Positions 31,501-44,499 of a stretch of DNA of 64,000 nucleotides are shown piece after piece. The stretch spans positions 148,356,939 through 148,420,938 of the forward strand of contig CM041292.1 of assembly GCA_023052935.1 (NCBI GenBank), in the 5' to 3' direction. The translations under genes were made by a program, and so were the position numbers. The stretch comes from Piezodorus guildinii. Its lineage: Eukaryota; Arthropoda; Insecta; Hemiptera; Pentatomidae. The notes below the pieces were generated by a model. That model had not been told where the DNA came from, ran no database searches, and saw only the letters and a program-made list of their open reading frames with translations. The stretch's first letter is position 1. Each line of letters begins with the position of its first letter.

Positions 31501-31848
31501 TTGAAGTTTTGGAGGACATTACTTGATGATAATATCACATTTCATGTATAGAAAGTAATTAAATAAAAGCCAAATATGGGAAAAAACAATAACTTATAAA
31601 AAAAAGTTATTACCAGCCTTGCCGGGCTATTGGCAATCAGCTGATATGAAGAGGTGACTCAGCATTCACTTCACACTGTAAATTAAAACACAACTTACTG
31701 TTGTTTGCTCAAATAATAACAGTTGTTGTTATCCTGAAGTCTGATGATGTTTTCAAGACTGTGCTGAAGTGAAATCCAACTGCAAAAGCAAGAAATCCAA
31801 GAGCCGACTTGAAAGATGACTGCTATACTCACGCGCATGTGCAGAACT

Positions 31849-32115
31849 CTACATGAATGTCAGAAGTTTAATTTTGACTTACGTTTTTACCTCTTCTAAA
31901 CCATCGAATTCGTCTCGTGTCCAATCCAAAATCCTTCGTAAAATCCTCATCACTCCCCACATTATCGCGGATAGACCTTTGTATAATGTTCCACATCCGA
32001 ATCAGGTACTTCTCCTTCCACGACAAACTTCATCCCGCTCCAGCCCACTAGTTCCCTTTCTAGCATCTTTTTCGATTTCTGATAATTCTCATAGACATCT
32101 GAAAAGAAGATAACA
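31849..32115 (+). pseudogene. Old Jockey relic, right part
   Basis: Continuation of 28436-28712: CCATCGAATTCGTC, a CAATCCAAAATCCTTCGTAA run, CTCCCCACATTATC and an end near 32110 resembling GA(C)ATCTGAAAAGAAGAT. These match the C-terminal Jockey blocks at 54360-54580. Confidence 0.7.
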
Positions 32116-34030
32116 CTGAGACCTTCTCGTTATCATATTTTTTATTGCTGTCAATGGGTAGTTAATCATAAAAGAATAAGTCTTAATTTAATGCATCCTT
32201 CAAATTTTCTTAATGTATTTAACGTTGTAAATTTGAAAAAAATATAAATTCATTTGTCTTAAATAGGTGATAGGTCTCTAACATTGTTTATTTTAAAGTA
32301 TTGTATTCAGTCTTCTATTGGAGAGCATGTTTATTTTATTAGAACACAGTTTTCAAAGTAATTGATTTATAAGCCACGTACCAAGAAACCAAATACATAT
32401 ATTTTATCATCTGTATAAAATTATTCATTGTTTTATTTTGTCTTATATTGGGTAGAATATTGTTTGGATAACATAAGATATTAGCTCCATATAATATATA
32501 GATGATGGGACTAAAACTATTACCTTGAGGACCGTGAGCAGACTAGGATTTTTATTAATAAACACAGTGCATATTCTATGACACTTTCAAGAGGATTTAA
32601 TATTGTTTAATATATCACATATAGTATTTTATGTAAACAGAAAATGTTGAAAGTTCATAACGTATGGATTAATTGTAAATCATTATTTATGATTCGTTGA
32701 AGAGGATGGAAAACATTGGCGAAGGGTCAGTAGAAACCTCTCTCTCTCTGCCTGCCGTGAAGTAGTTTACCCTCTTAAATGCAATTGGAATGGAAGAGTC
32801 ATGTAGGCTAAATGTCATTGGGTCCGTTCCATTATTCCGCTCCTTACGCTCCAATGAGAGGGGGAATAAAACTGACCCATTTAGTAAGGGCTCTATGTGT
32901 GCGGATGGTTCGGATAATGGCAGAGCAGAGAATCTTAAATAATTTTTGTAATAGTTTTTCTTGAAAAAAACAAAATAAATGCATTCTTACGTTGAAGATA
33001 ATTAATAAAAGTGAGGAGAGATCTTCATGAGCTTAATTAAGAATAATTACTGTTGGTTAAACGGTAGACCTCAACAGCAATCTTTAACGAGAGTTTAATC
33101 AAGAACTCTTACTTACCCATTTTGTTCAAGATTCTAAAAATGCATATATGTGTTTATTTCTTTATATAACATTATAGTTGAAAACGATACGATTATGGAT
33201 TTATGTTTTATATCCGATTAAAAAAAAGAAAAGAAGAATTTTGATAAATGGCTTTACCTGTTATTGATTTTAATTAATATATTCTCACAGGGGTAGACAA
33301 ATTTATTTTCTTTTTTTTTCAAAAAATTTATAACTTCGGTCTTCTTTCCTCAAATCGAAGATATTTCCTTTCTTCAATATTATTATACTACAATTTTTTG
33401 CTGTAATTCTTCTGCTTTATAATAGTATAATGAACTCGGGAAATGGCGATAACAAAATGAAGCGGATCAATGCTTTAGGAACTAATTGAATATAATGCTG
33501 AGAACTATCATTAAGAAAAATAAAGAAGATCTTAAGGAGGAGAACAAACCTGAAACGTTGAACGTTAATTTTTATACTAAATTTTTGGAAGAAAAAAAAC
33601 AATAGCATTTGTCTACCTCTGAAACTACTATAACTATTCCTCCTTCCAACATTATTATTATTATTATTATTTTATTCTCTTCTTGCATCCGAATTAGTAC
33701 TTGAACCAAAAAAAATTTTTCCTGCGAAGGTTTAATATTTCAAGCATAAACTTATTCCTATTCCATTATTCTTATTCCCTTTATAATGTTTTTTTTTTTT
33801 ACTATGAAGGTACGAAGTTTTAATAAATAATTTATGTTCCTTTATTTGTTTTTGGTTTTATATTTATTATTATGACGAAACATTATTACTGCACTAGTTG
33901 CAATAAATAGATATTTCTTTGAGATTCTAACACTTACATTTATCCGTTACTCGAAGAACGTTTTCAGGTTTCTTTTTCTCGAAAAGCTTTGATGATATTT
34001 TAAGTACGATTTAGATCAAAACCGGGCTAA
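32116..34030. other. Unassigned sequence
   Basis: A somewhat GC-richer stretch at about 32700-32945 includes a CT-run and CCTGCCGTGAAG, without a reading frame or partner. The frame at 33417-33608 is AT-driven. Nothing else was seen. Confidence 0.4.
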
Positions 34031-34033
34031 TCA

Positions 34034-34055
34034 ATAATTTTTTTTTTTTTTTTTG
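34034..34055. repeat. Poly(T) run
   Basis: About 20 T in a row. It lies 3' of the Jockey relic on the minus strand and could be its poly(A) tail, although a short duplicated segment (GAGAAGTAATACAATCTGC) lies between. Confidence 0.6.
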
Positions 34056-34099
34056 AGAAGTAATACAATCTGCAAATATTATAATATACAATTGAGAAG

Positions 34100-34795
34100 T
34101 AATACAATCTGCCACTATCTTGGGCAATAGTTTGTTTCCAACGGAAAGTTGTGATGTTCTGTTCAGTAGTCTATATAACTGTCCATATCATCTGTTGAGC
34201 TCTTGTCTTTTAAGTCGAGTATGTAGGTTCCAGGTCAGTCTTTTGTCCAGTAGGAAACCCAAATACCGGACTGAGTCGGAACAGGGAAGTGGTATAGAGT
34301 TAAAATGAACTTGTGAACAGGATTTACGTCGGAGGGTGAAGGTGACGTGCTTACTTTTCGATTTATTGACTTTGATGCGCCAATTGTCGCACCAATGTTC
34401 AATCAAGGAGAGGTGTCTTTGGAGATGGAAAGATGCTAGTTCTGGGTCTGAATGGGTTGATAGAATGGCAGTATCATCGGCAAAAGATGCTAGGAAGGTA
34501 TCAGGATCTAAAGGTATATCAGCTGTAAATAAGGTATAGAGGACAGGACCGAGGACGCTTCCTTGAGGTACGCCGGCCTCGATTGGGTAACAAGTGGAGA
34601 ACTCTGAACCACAGCGGACTCTGAAGGAACAGTTAGAGAGATAGGATCTTAGGATTAGATATAGGGATTGGGGTAATACGGATTTTAGGTTGAAAAGCAA
34701 GCCATCGTGCCAGACCCGGTCGAATGCAAGAGCAATGTCCAGAAAGGCACCAGTGCAGTACTGCTTGTTTTCAAGAATCAATAAATAGCTGTAGA
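34100..34795 (-). pseudogene. Jockey-type LINE ORF2 fragment with catalytic core
   Basis: A minus-strand frame reads ENKQYCTGAFLDIALAFDRV, then EAGVPQGSVLGPVLYTLFT, SFADDTAILS with the catalytic pair, and DKRLTWNLHTRLKRQELNR. It is open from 34832 to 34188 but truncated on both sides. Compared with the intact element it differs at many residues, so it belongs to a related but distinct subfamily. The first codons (KKERKKKNE) come from flanking simple sequence. Confidence 0.88.
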
Positions 34796-35999
34796 TTCTT
34801 TCATTCTTTTTCTTTCTTTCTTTTTTTACCACTTATCTTATTTATTCGTTATTAAAATAAAACATCCCCACATAAATCTAACAATAAACATACATAAAAT
34901 ATTTAAAAAATGCAAGTGCTTTCGGTGTCAGAATGGTCCAACGCCAGAGATGGGCAAAATCGCAATTAGTTATAAATGTTACGATTTTTATATAACCTTT
35001 CCGTCTGTCTCAGAATCCCTCATTGTCCTAGCACCACTCAGGGTTTCTGCCAAGCATCCAAGAGTAGTAATGAAAAAAGTTTCTGAACAAGGCTTCCTAA
35101 GAGAAGAGTTTCCACTTGACTTAGTATACATAGCTTTCCACTTAGCTCTTGCTGGATTTATTTCTTAGTAAGAGCCTCCCCTTCCCTCTTATTACAGCTG
35201 ATTATGTACCTATAAGATAACTCAAGTTAGATTTTCATCTCCGTTGCATTAAAGAAATTTTTATTAAATGATTAATTTTTTTAAGGAATGAACTATCAAT
35301 CTATTCATTGATTTAATCTTGCATATATTTTCATAACTCGACAACATGCATGTATAAAATCCAACAGAAGTAAAATTAAAGGATCAAGATTTTTAATTCC
35401 TAGGTATATCGAGTAAATCATCTATAGATTAATAGGTAAAGTAATTATAAACTAAACAATAACTTTTTTGCCCTGAATCTCTCATAGGATAGTTCGTTCT
35501 GTGGTTGAAACCTTCCATTAAAATCATTCAGTATTCTCTTTAATGTATAACAGCCCCGATTATTTATATCAGGAAAAATCTCATGCGCACATCACATAAC
35601 ATTTAATGAATTTTATCCAAACAGTGAAACCAGTTTTTTATCCAAATATTGAAGGGTATGAGGTACCCTGTTTTATTAGGGTGCGATTCTCCCAAGCCTT
35701 TTGCCGCAAAGGTAATATGAAGCTCTGAAATGGTAGACCCGAAGGTACGTTAGACCCATAAATTCAAATATCTGATCTGATAGTCCATATTAAAAATATT
35801 CATTAAAAAAAAAAGTTTTGTTCAATTATTAGTTATTGCAATTAAATACATATGAAGTATTTTTCATCGCTCTGTGTTGAATAAATATTATTAAAATTTC
35901 AACTAAATTTTTCAACTCAATGTTTGATATAGGTATTGCACACAATATTTTTAATTATTTGCAATTAAACATTTTATTTTATATCATCTATGCTTCATT
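34796..35999. other. Unassigned sequence
   Basis: A 72-codon frame at 34950-35168 has no recognisable domain. No repeats were found that tie to the rest of the window. Confidence 0.4.
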
Positions 36000-36330
36000 C
36001 TAATTAAAATATTCTGGCAGGGGTATAATGCTGTTAAAACTACTAAATATGCAAAATGAACGAATTTGATTATCAGCTAAAGAAGAAAAGAGCAAAAATA
36101 TTTGTTTAGGTAAGCCGTTGGAAAGCTAAAGATTTTAGAAAATATGTTTTCTTATATACGAAGTTGTGGAAGTCAAAGTAAATATATCAATAATAGTTCA
36201 ATGTGTTTAACAATAGAGGTAATGGGGCTCACCTATTTTTTGTATTAATGAAATGTAAATAACAATTTTATACTTTTATATCATTTAATCTAAAACACAT
36301 GTTTACAACTAAATTGGATGTAATTCTTAA
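36000..36330 (+). repeat. Interspersed repeat family R, partial copy
   Basis: GTAAGCCGTTGGAAAGCTAA, GATTTTAGAAAATATG, the CAATAGAGGTAATG block and the preceding AACTGGAGAAGA-like segment correspond to 17400-17740 and 55000-55330. Confidence 0.65.
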
Positions 36331-37271
36331 GATTTTGATAACTCTAGATTTATTTACAAGTCCGCTAGCTGGACTCTAAGCTCATTACCTGGCAATTCCT
36401 CCTTTACTATCCATTTTTGCGGTGGCAGTATTCATTTCATTTGCTATCAAATATTTCTGTTTCCAACGGATTTTATTGATTTCAAATCTGAAAAGTCACT
36501 TAATCACACTTTTTGAAAAATTTATAATAAAAATTTTAGATCGTATGAAGGAAATATTTTAAAAAAAATCTCGGAACCTCCTCTTCACAAAAAAAAAAAA
36601 TGAATATATTGAAATAAAAAACTGACAATAATCTCGATGAGATCAGAGGGTAAAAGAAAATCGGCTCTCTTGTCTCAGAAACACATTAAATTGTATTCCC
36701 CTATAGCCTTAACCAGTGTCAAAACTGCTTTGACCTTACCCCGCATTTTTTGTATAATTATCACTATTATTTCTTGCTACTTATTAACATTTATATAAAT
36801 ACATTTATTTCTAGAAATGTGATTTCAACAAAGGAAAATATTTGCATCTTTACCTGATCATAAATATATTTCATGGTTTCATTTTAAGAATTTCTTACTA
36901 CTAATACTGTGAGGTTTTCATTTTTCCAAATAATCAAACCAAAAGGTTCTAGGATTTTTGAATGAGGATAAATTTTACCCATTATCAAAGTCAATTATAA
37001 ATTTATATATTGTACTTCCTTTAAATCATTTGATCTTTATTTAATATTTTAGTATTTAATATAAAGTGTTAGAAAATCAACGCGCAGAATGTCTTTATCG
37101 CATTATCAATTGTAATCCTAAGCTTTCAGTTTAATATAAGTAATATATTATTGATAAATTAGGTAAGTACCCAATGAGATTATAACTTGTAAGTTCTTTA
37201 GAATTTCATCAACATTTATTATATTTAAAACATTTAATTAGTATTTCAACAAATATTATTATTAATATTAA
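36331..37271. other. Unassigned AT-rich sequence
   Basis: No coding, RNA or repeat signal recognised. Confidence 0.4.
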
Positions 37272-37520
37272 CAATATTAAGGATGATATTCAAGTTAAAT
37301 TTGCACTTTAAAGGCACTCTCGACAAGGGGCAGCTGAATCCCGGGACACAAAGAAGACATTAGTAGCCACTTCACACCCTGGAGTGGGAAGGCACTTGGG
37401 ACTGGAGCCCTTTCCTTCATAGTTCCCAGGGGCCTGGGCAACTGATCTTTGAAGACACTCCAGTGCACATCTCCAGGCTCTTTAATGGCTCCCAAAAGAC
37501 ATCATTTTCCACACCACCGT
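37272..37520. other. GC-richer island with short open frame
   Basis: About 230 bp that are clearly richer in G and C than the flanks. A 66-codon minus-strand frame runs at 37295-37495 (GDVHWSVFKDQLPRPLGTMK). It has no recognisable domain, no partner in the window and no clear splice sites. It could be a foreign insert, an old repeat or a piece of exon; I cannot decide. Confidence 0.35.
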
Positions 37521-37739
37521 AGTTGGACTCTAGTTCTTTGTTATAGTTTTTTCCTCTAAATCTGAACTCTGCTGTGTACTGCTAGTATATTTTAAAATTA
37601 TAAGAAATTTCCTTCTAAATTCTCAACCGACAACTGGCCACCTTTGCATTTTTCATTTAACGTTGAATCCTTATTCACATTCATGAGTTCATCATTATTT
37701 AACTAATGGGAGCATTCGGGGATTGGCCGATAGTGAAAC

Positions 37740-38450
37740 GGAACTAGTAGTTAATAAGGAAAACACCTATTAGGAAGAAGCAGTGAACAGGCTTATAGAG
37801 GAGACTTGATATAGGTTCGAGAGAGTACCAAAGAATGGAAAGCAGACTGCTGAAAAATGAATATGGAGGGACAACCGGTCTTAGAAGCCAGAGAGTGAGA
37901 CCTAGACTTCGTTGGATAGGATCTTCGGACGTTGGGTGTCGGCAGATAGAGAAGAGCAGCCGAAAACAGGTTCGAGTGCAGGATAATCACCTAGGAGGCT
38001 AGGGTTGTGTGCTATAAAAGGAGCATTATTAGATACGATATGACTTATAAAAATATATTATTGGCACTTGAAATAGTCATCTGGGGAAGAGTCAGTGACG
38101 TATCGAGGCAAAGAATTATTCTAAATCTAGAAATAGGAAAAAAAAAAGAGAGCGCTGAATATCCCAAATGAAAATACAAAGAAAATCCTGATATGGTACT
38201 ATACCGTCATGAGGATGTACGAGACGCGTTGGCCACTTATGCTGCCTTAATACTGCCCAAAGAAGAGGTAAAGACGAGGAAGAACCGAAAAATGTGGATA
38301 GATGACGTAAGGGAGGATATGATAGCCAGAGGTTTGACGGAGGAGCAGTGCAAGGACAGGGAGCACTTAGTTTCGGTATGGGACGCAATAGGAAGACCTG
38401 AAAGTAAAATGCTGAATGGTTTAGAATGGATTGACCAATAACGGTATATG
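37740..38450 (+). pseudogene. RTE-like LINE C-terminal relic
   Basis: In two frames near 38190-38440 the plus strand reads VMRMYETRWPL...YCPKKR...RRGR, then RKMWIDDVREDMIARGLTEE. This matches the C-terminal tail of the reverse transcriptase at 12004-13440 (VMRMDEARWPL...YCPPKRRKRGR, KRWLEEVMEDMAARGLTEDD). Sequence at 37740-38160 probably belongs to the same relic but is too broken for blocks. Confidence 0.75.
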
Positions 38451-38753
38451 AATAATTGAACAAATAACCTAAGGCAAAGATGGTAGTAGAGCGGGAGAAG
38501 CGATCAATATAAATAAAAACACTAAAAATAAAAATGAAATTAAATGTATGCCAAAGTTTCGACAAAAGTTTTGAACCACGATCAATGTTGATTGGAACTA
38601 AGTTAAAAAAACCAATCGTTAGATGAACCATTCACCACACTCTCTAGTTTTATTAAATATTTTGACAGTTTCTAAAAATTCCTATTACAACCTTGTAAAT
38701 CCAGTAATAATTAGGGGAAATTTCTTTAATTTATAATGTATGAAGCCACGATA

Positions 38754-39000
38754 TTAAAATGATAAATTTCTTACACGACCGTAGATAAAAAAGTAAACTG
38801 CTTCATCTTCAGAACAATCTTTTCTAGTTTTTTGTGACGGGTACTCACATGGGACTAAGGCAGTACCATCAGGGGAAAGAACAATGCTGCCTGGAACGCA
38901 GTGTGGTAAATCATTTATCATGAGGAGATATAGAAGTGGACCGCTCACGACCCCTGTACACCTCTCAAAGAAATGTCCTGGCTGAGATGAAGTGTTTTTT
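38754..39000 (-). pseudogene. LINE reverse-transcriptase scrap
   Basis: The minus strand reads VVSGPLLYLLMINDLPHCVP then GSIVLSPDGTALV. These correspond to the GSVLGPLLFLLYINDLP and FADDTAL blocks of Jockey/CR1-type enzymes; the catalytic FADD has become SPDG. Flanks are simple A- and T-runs. Confidence 0.7.
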
Positions 39001-39065
39001 TTTTGTTTTTTTTTAATAGTTTCTGTTGACAAGTGACGAGAATTATTTCGTAATTTCAATATCAT

Positions 39066-41999
39066 TTTATACTTATTATGATTGTTGGATTATTTAGTTG
39101 GCAGTATTAAATAAAGAAGAAGAATTTATCATTTCTAATTTTTAAACATATTTGTTATTCTGTATTACCGCTAATATTCCCTAAAACACGACAGAAGAAA
39201 ATCGTAATGAAAATTAGTTTTATTAACAATATATTTATTTATTTCTGGCGCTACGGTCCTGCAAGGACCAAGGCCACTCTTATTACTGTTCTCTACTCCC
39301 TCCTATCCCGGGCTAGCACCATCTTCTAATGCTTATCTTTTTTAGGCATGTTATATATTAATAATAATGTATAACCCCACAAAATCAAAAATGGATAAGA
39401 AAATATATATTAGCTACGGAGTAAAAAAGAAAAAAAAAATAGAATACTCAAGTTTATAAACTGAAAATGATTATCACCTAGTCTTTGAAAGGAAAAATAT
39501 ATAAATAAGGTGTAGTTTTACAACCCATGAAGATTTTTACGTTCAGATTTTTTTTTTTTTTTTCGTTCCCTCCTTCCTTGGCTTTTATAGCATTCTGGAA
39601 TTTCTCAAGACAGGGAGTGAGGGCGGGGAATTGATGCCAGATTAAAAAAAACTCTTGTTATGTTCACTAATTATAGAGTTTGCTATTGTTTCATAGAAAA
39701 CGATACTTCTCAGTCTTATGATAAGGTCTAATTTTTAGTACCCACTTTACAGAGGCTGGGTACGCCCAAGGATGGTTTCTTTTTTTACCCCAGTGTCGCT
39801 CCTCAGCGACAGTAATTTATAAACGACACAGTAATTTGTTATACTACTGCCGGGGTTTATTCCTGGAAACAGAGAAGTTTGGTTTTATCGTCTAAACTCA
39901 AAAATTGTAAGGTCTGCCCTTCTAAGCTTTATAAATCCGGTTCCGATTTCGATGAACCACCTCCGTACATCCCTTGCGTTATTGATTCCTGTTTAATTAT
40001 CCTTATTAAATTCATGCTTATTGTGGATGGAAAATTTTTATACTGTATTATTGCTGAATTTCATACGTTACTTTGATTTAAACAATGGGCTCTCTCCACT
40101 ATCTGCATAACTAGCATTTAAAGTATGAAAATTATATGAATTGCGATCCTTTCTTTATACCTGAATCAATAAAAACTAATCAACCTTTAAAGAAATCTAT
40201 ATTCTGTCTCCTTTTTTATTATTTTTGTTTTTTAATGAGGTCTCCGAAATAAATTGGTTCGGTAATTAAAAACGGTGATTGGATTCCCAAGAAACTGGAC
40301 ATCCCGAGGAAGCTAATCAAGACGCATAAAGAGACAGTCATTTAGGAAAATTAATTTATTTTTTCTTAACTAATACGGGAATATTAAATAATCAAACATT
40401 CTGAAGATAATAAAATATCCATCCAGCGGTGGTTTCAAAAACTTATCATTACGAAAGATTGACTATATTGTAGATTTAACGCCAGCATCTTTTATGGGAT
40501 GAAATAGCTGGAATGGAAAACCTAATCAAGAGAGAACATCGTTATAAAGGGCTTAAGTTTCTAAGAAGAAAACCAAACTATTGACTAAAATCACAATGAG
40601 ATTTAAAATAAGATTGCAGACCTAAATTTATTGTAATATTCAGTAAATGTAGATAAAGCTAAAATTTGAGATATGTTCGGAAAGAACCGTAAAGGACAGA
40701 TTTAAAACGAACTATGAAAATTGAAATAGAAATATGGTGCAACTATAAATTACAAATGAGCATGAAACAATTAATATAACAGATAAAGATTGTCCAGATA
40801 AAGAAGAATGAAGAAATAAACGTTTGATTTTATGTTTTAAGTGTTACAAAAGGAAAAATAGGTGGAAGATAAAGTTTACAAGAATAAAAAGTTTCTCGTA
40901 CTAAACGAAAGAAACTAAGAAAAATAATAAAATCCTTTTACACATTAAACCAGAATCAGTTCATTTACAATAAAAAGAATGCGTTGGCAATAGCTTCTTG
41001 TTGATAGTTGATCATTTTCGGTCAATTAAAAGCTGTTTTTATGCATTACAACGCCCGACCTCAACTCACAAAAACTGATGGATCTTTGATATACAACTCT
41101 GCCACATCCGCCCTGCTAACTGGAACTAACGCCTACGGATCATTGTTTATAGAGAATTAGAAAAAGTATTTTTTGGAGTTTATCGTGACTATTTCGACTA
41201 AGTTCAGTTGTAAATCTTTATTTTTGTTTTTAAACCAAAATCCTGCATTATTTACCGGACAACCAAATAGTTTAAAGGTGAATCCAATACCGTATAAACA
41301 TCAGTGTTGAAATGAAGTGAGTTAAAAGGTGAAAATAATGTTTGTAGTTACACGAATCTACCTGAGACTAAAATTGTGTAATACATAAAATGTTTTCGAA
41401 TGAGTTAATGTAGCTGTAGCTTGTTGGGAGAGTTGAAGTAGAACATTGTTTACAGTTTGCCGTCACTGAGGAGGAGCGATCTCTATAGAAGCCCGAAATG
41501 TGCCCTCTCCTATTAGACAACAGCCTATTATATTATATGCTCCCTTTTGAACAGCTCTCCAACGCTCGGAATTTCGCTCATAGTGAGTAACAGGGAACCA
41601 TAAGCATTCCACGTCATGTATCATAAGATTGGAGGTTTCATAACATCCAATACTTAAAACTACTAATTGAATGAAGGATTATTCTAATGCTTTATTTTAA
41701 AATACAAGGTGGTACACCTGAATTAATAAACTTTTTTTTTAGTAAAGTAATAAATTAATTATTGAGTTGTAATATTTTTTAAACTTTAATTAAAAAATTA
41801 GTAAATCAGTACGCGAAACATCCGTATTATGGTATCACCTGAGACTAATAATATGAAATTATGTATTCATCTATTTTTCTTATCTATGAATATTCTTTAA
41901 AGAAATCGCTTTGAAAATTTTGCGATTAACATGTATGAGATTTTTTTGTGTATGTGTAAATTTATTGAATATTGCAAGTAGTTTAGTTATAGTAGTCAA
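39066..41999. other. Unassigned sequence
   Basis: The stretch 39240-39335 (GGCGCTACGGTCCTGCAAGG, then ACCAAGGCCACT) looks like the GC-rich tail of an interspersed repeat on the minus strand, without a partner here. 39785-39813 holds a short hairpin around GTCGCTCCTCAGCGAC. The rest is AT-rich and featureless. Confidence 0.35.
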
Positions 42000-42043
42000 A
42001 GGACGTCTCAGAAAAATTAATTAAAAAGTATGAATCTACATAA

Positions 42044-42118
42044 TGTATATATATATATATATTATATATTTTTATATATTATAATATATGTATATATGTA
42101 TATATGTGTGTGTGTTGT
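42044..42118. repeat. TA/TG-rich simple repeat
   Basis: Alternating TA runs grading into TATG and TGTG repeats. Confidence 0.85.
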
Positions 42119-42229
42119 GTGGGTCAAACCATTGGAAATTGTCCAATTTTCATTAATTTTGCCGCTCAACATTTATTATTTCAATTATTTTTTAACGACT
42201 TATTCTCTATAATTTCATGAATACAATTT

Positions 42230-42430
42230 TTTTCTGGCAACTAATTTTAGTGTTGCAGACGTTTTAAGTCAGCTTCGCGACTTAAAACTTATGTTGGGGA
42301 AATCTCTCTAATTCTGGTAATTTGGCAGATATCGAGTCAAAACAAAAACTAATAATAAGATAAGGATATGCTTTATATCTTTTGTCCCCACACCTTCTTC
42401 TTCATTATTCGAAAATTCTTAAAATTAATA
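42230..42430 (+). repeat. Interspersed repeat S, copy 2
   Basis: Weak but ordered similarity to 19495-19680: TTTTTCTGGC, CGCGACTTAAAAC, AATCTCTCTAATTCTGG, AGATATCGAGTCAAAAC and TTTTGTCCCCACAC. Noncoding. Confidence 0.45.
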
Positions 42431-43985
42431 AAAAAATAATATTTTAAGTGAGTTAAAAGTCTATGAAGGAAAAGAGTCACCTTCAAATATTTTTTCATAA
42501 AGCTTAGTCACAGGCATACTTGCTGTAAAATTTTCAAACTTGATAACATTGTCTTTTTTGTATGAATTTGAAATAATTCAACAAACAACTAACACGAGTT
42601 ACTCATTGTTCGATGTCTGCAAAATTACAATTCGATGTATATTTACATTAGAAACGAAAGTGGGTGACTGTCAATATTGGAACGGAAAGCATTGAACAAT
42701 AGCAAGCTCTCAAATAAATGAAGTATTTAATATCTCATGAATAAAGCATTTATACCATGATACTATTTTCATTATTTCGTATCAGAAATTAGAAATAAAT
42801 TGTTTATCTGTTCTAGTAAAAATGTCAACATTGCATTATAAAAAAATCCGCTGCAAATGATTGAAAATGGTTTTCAATTATTTCCAAAGAATTATATTAG
42901 GACATAACTGTTTATAGCAAATTAACTAATAAGAAAAGCAATAAATGATTCGAAGGAAAATGGGAACTGCTAGTTTTAAAACGATATATCTCTGGTATTT
43001 CAATACTGATTTCAATGATTCTTTTTTATTAATTTATAAGCCTATATATAGGCAAGATAGCGATTTATTTATTTAATTTTTTTTTCCTTAGTGTCCTGAA
43101 CCTAAACTCAGGACATCATTTTCTCTATCTTAAATGGTAACTGGGTTATTGAACTAAATAATTTTTGATCGGCTACGAATTTAAAACTAATTGCTGATAT
43201 CAACATCAAGGTGTCAGATGAACTGGGATTTTTATGCTGAATTTGAAAAAAAAAAATGTTCCAGCATTTTCGAAGAAAAGTCGCGGACAAATGGATTTTA
43301 TTTCGTTGATAGTGTTTTACATATCTTGAATCGTAGCTAGTCCTCAAATTTTGAGGGGGTGGGGGGATAATTTTATATTCAATTACTTGGTCGATTACAA
43401 AGGTTCATCATTAAAAATAAAAACCAAAACTTTTAATTTTAATAATAAATAATAACTTTATTTTTTTAATTCCTGAGGAAAATCTAAACTAATATTTTTA
43501 TATTAGCGCTATAAATTAAAAATAAGGAAAAAAATAAGAAATCAAGAATTGTAAATACATCCTCTCACAAAACACTCCGTAAGTGATAATAGAATGATTA
43601 TTTATCCAAACTATTTCAAAAAATAGAGTACACAAATATAACTATATATATATTATCAATATATACAGTATTGGACCTAGGGTACCAATAAACAAACGAT
43701 TCTAAACAAGCCTAATAATATGGTAAGAGGTGAAATGCCATATGAAAATAAAATATATTTCTACTATTGTAAATTAGATAACTAATAATTTAAAATATTT
43801 GTGAAATAAATTAGCACTTATCTGCTAACCCAAAATCGCATCCCATTTATAAATAATGTACAACCGTTAAAAAAGTGTTGACCATCAAAGTTTTTGTTCA
43901 CCAGTCCTTATCTTGCTTTTTCTGGAAAAAGAAAACATTGAGAGAAGCAGAAAATCCTCTTTTGGGGGTTTACTAAAGTTTAAGG
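42431..43985. other. Unassigned AT-rich sequence
   Basis: No coding, RNA or repeat signal recognised. The 79-codon minus frame at 43108-43347 is unsupported. Confidence 0.4.
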
Positions 43986-44130
43986 CTTCACTAAACCATG
44001 GAATTCCTACTATCTTTCCATCACAAACTCTAATTCCCTTTTATCTCACTAGTTTAAAACCCAACTCCCTCCCCGATTTCTGATAATTATCCGTGACGTC
44101 ACGAGAGAAGAAGAGAGAAGAAGGGCCATT
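43986..44130 (+). pseudogene. Jockey-type LINE C-terminal scrap
   Basis: CACTAAACCATGGAATTCCT, then CCATCACAAACTCTAATTCC and CCGATTTCTGATAATTATCC echo the C-terminal order of the Jockey relics at 54350-54580 and 31890-32110. It is heavily decayed. Confidence 0.55.
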
Positions 44131-44499
44131 GATTCAGAATTTTCAGGAGTCCTATTAAATTGTTTTTCTATAGATGGAAGTCATGTGGCTATACTATTGT
44201 AGCAGTAACTTATTAAATAAAAAAAATACAAATATTCAGAAAATACCTGCATAATAATTTACAATGGTCTTATTTAATAACACTATCTATAGAACTTCAT
44301 TCGGACAATCACCAGGGCAAATTCAGAACGACACACACTATGAAAAAGCACAACAAACAACTAAATTCGAGATTTTAGGTCACGAAAACATAATCATACG
44401 GAAATGTGTAATTCATGCCGATGGATTCCATATTGCAATACAAAAACGAGTTGCCATTCATTTGAAATTCCGCTCTCTTAATCACAGAAAAAATAAATA

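Larger units (their letters stand above)
28713..31848 (-). mobile_element. Second Jockey-type LINE copy, internally rearranged
   Basis: It shares its 5' end, ORF1 region and 3' untranslated region with the element at 20045-24850. TTACGTGAAT at 28703-28712 and CTACATGAAT at 31849-31858 flank it as a probable, slightly diverged target duplication. Most of the reverse transcriptase is deleted. C-terminal ORF2 sequence (29040-29190) joins at a cluster of short GGATTTACGG-type repeats (about 29188-29265) to the region after the endonuclease. The copy is therefore dead. Confidence 0.88.

Noticed and set aside
34950..35168. Short possible gene of 72 codons
   Set aside because: No domain, no family resemblance and no neighbouring signals. 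Such lengths are expected by chance.
39785..39813. Short hairpin with GTCGCTCCTCAGCGAC as a regulatory element
   Set aside because: A single short stem with no context. It is too weak to interpret.
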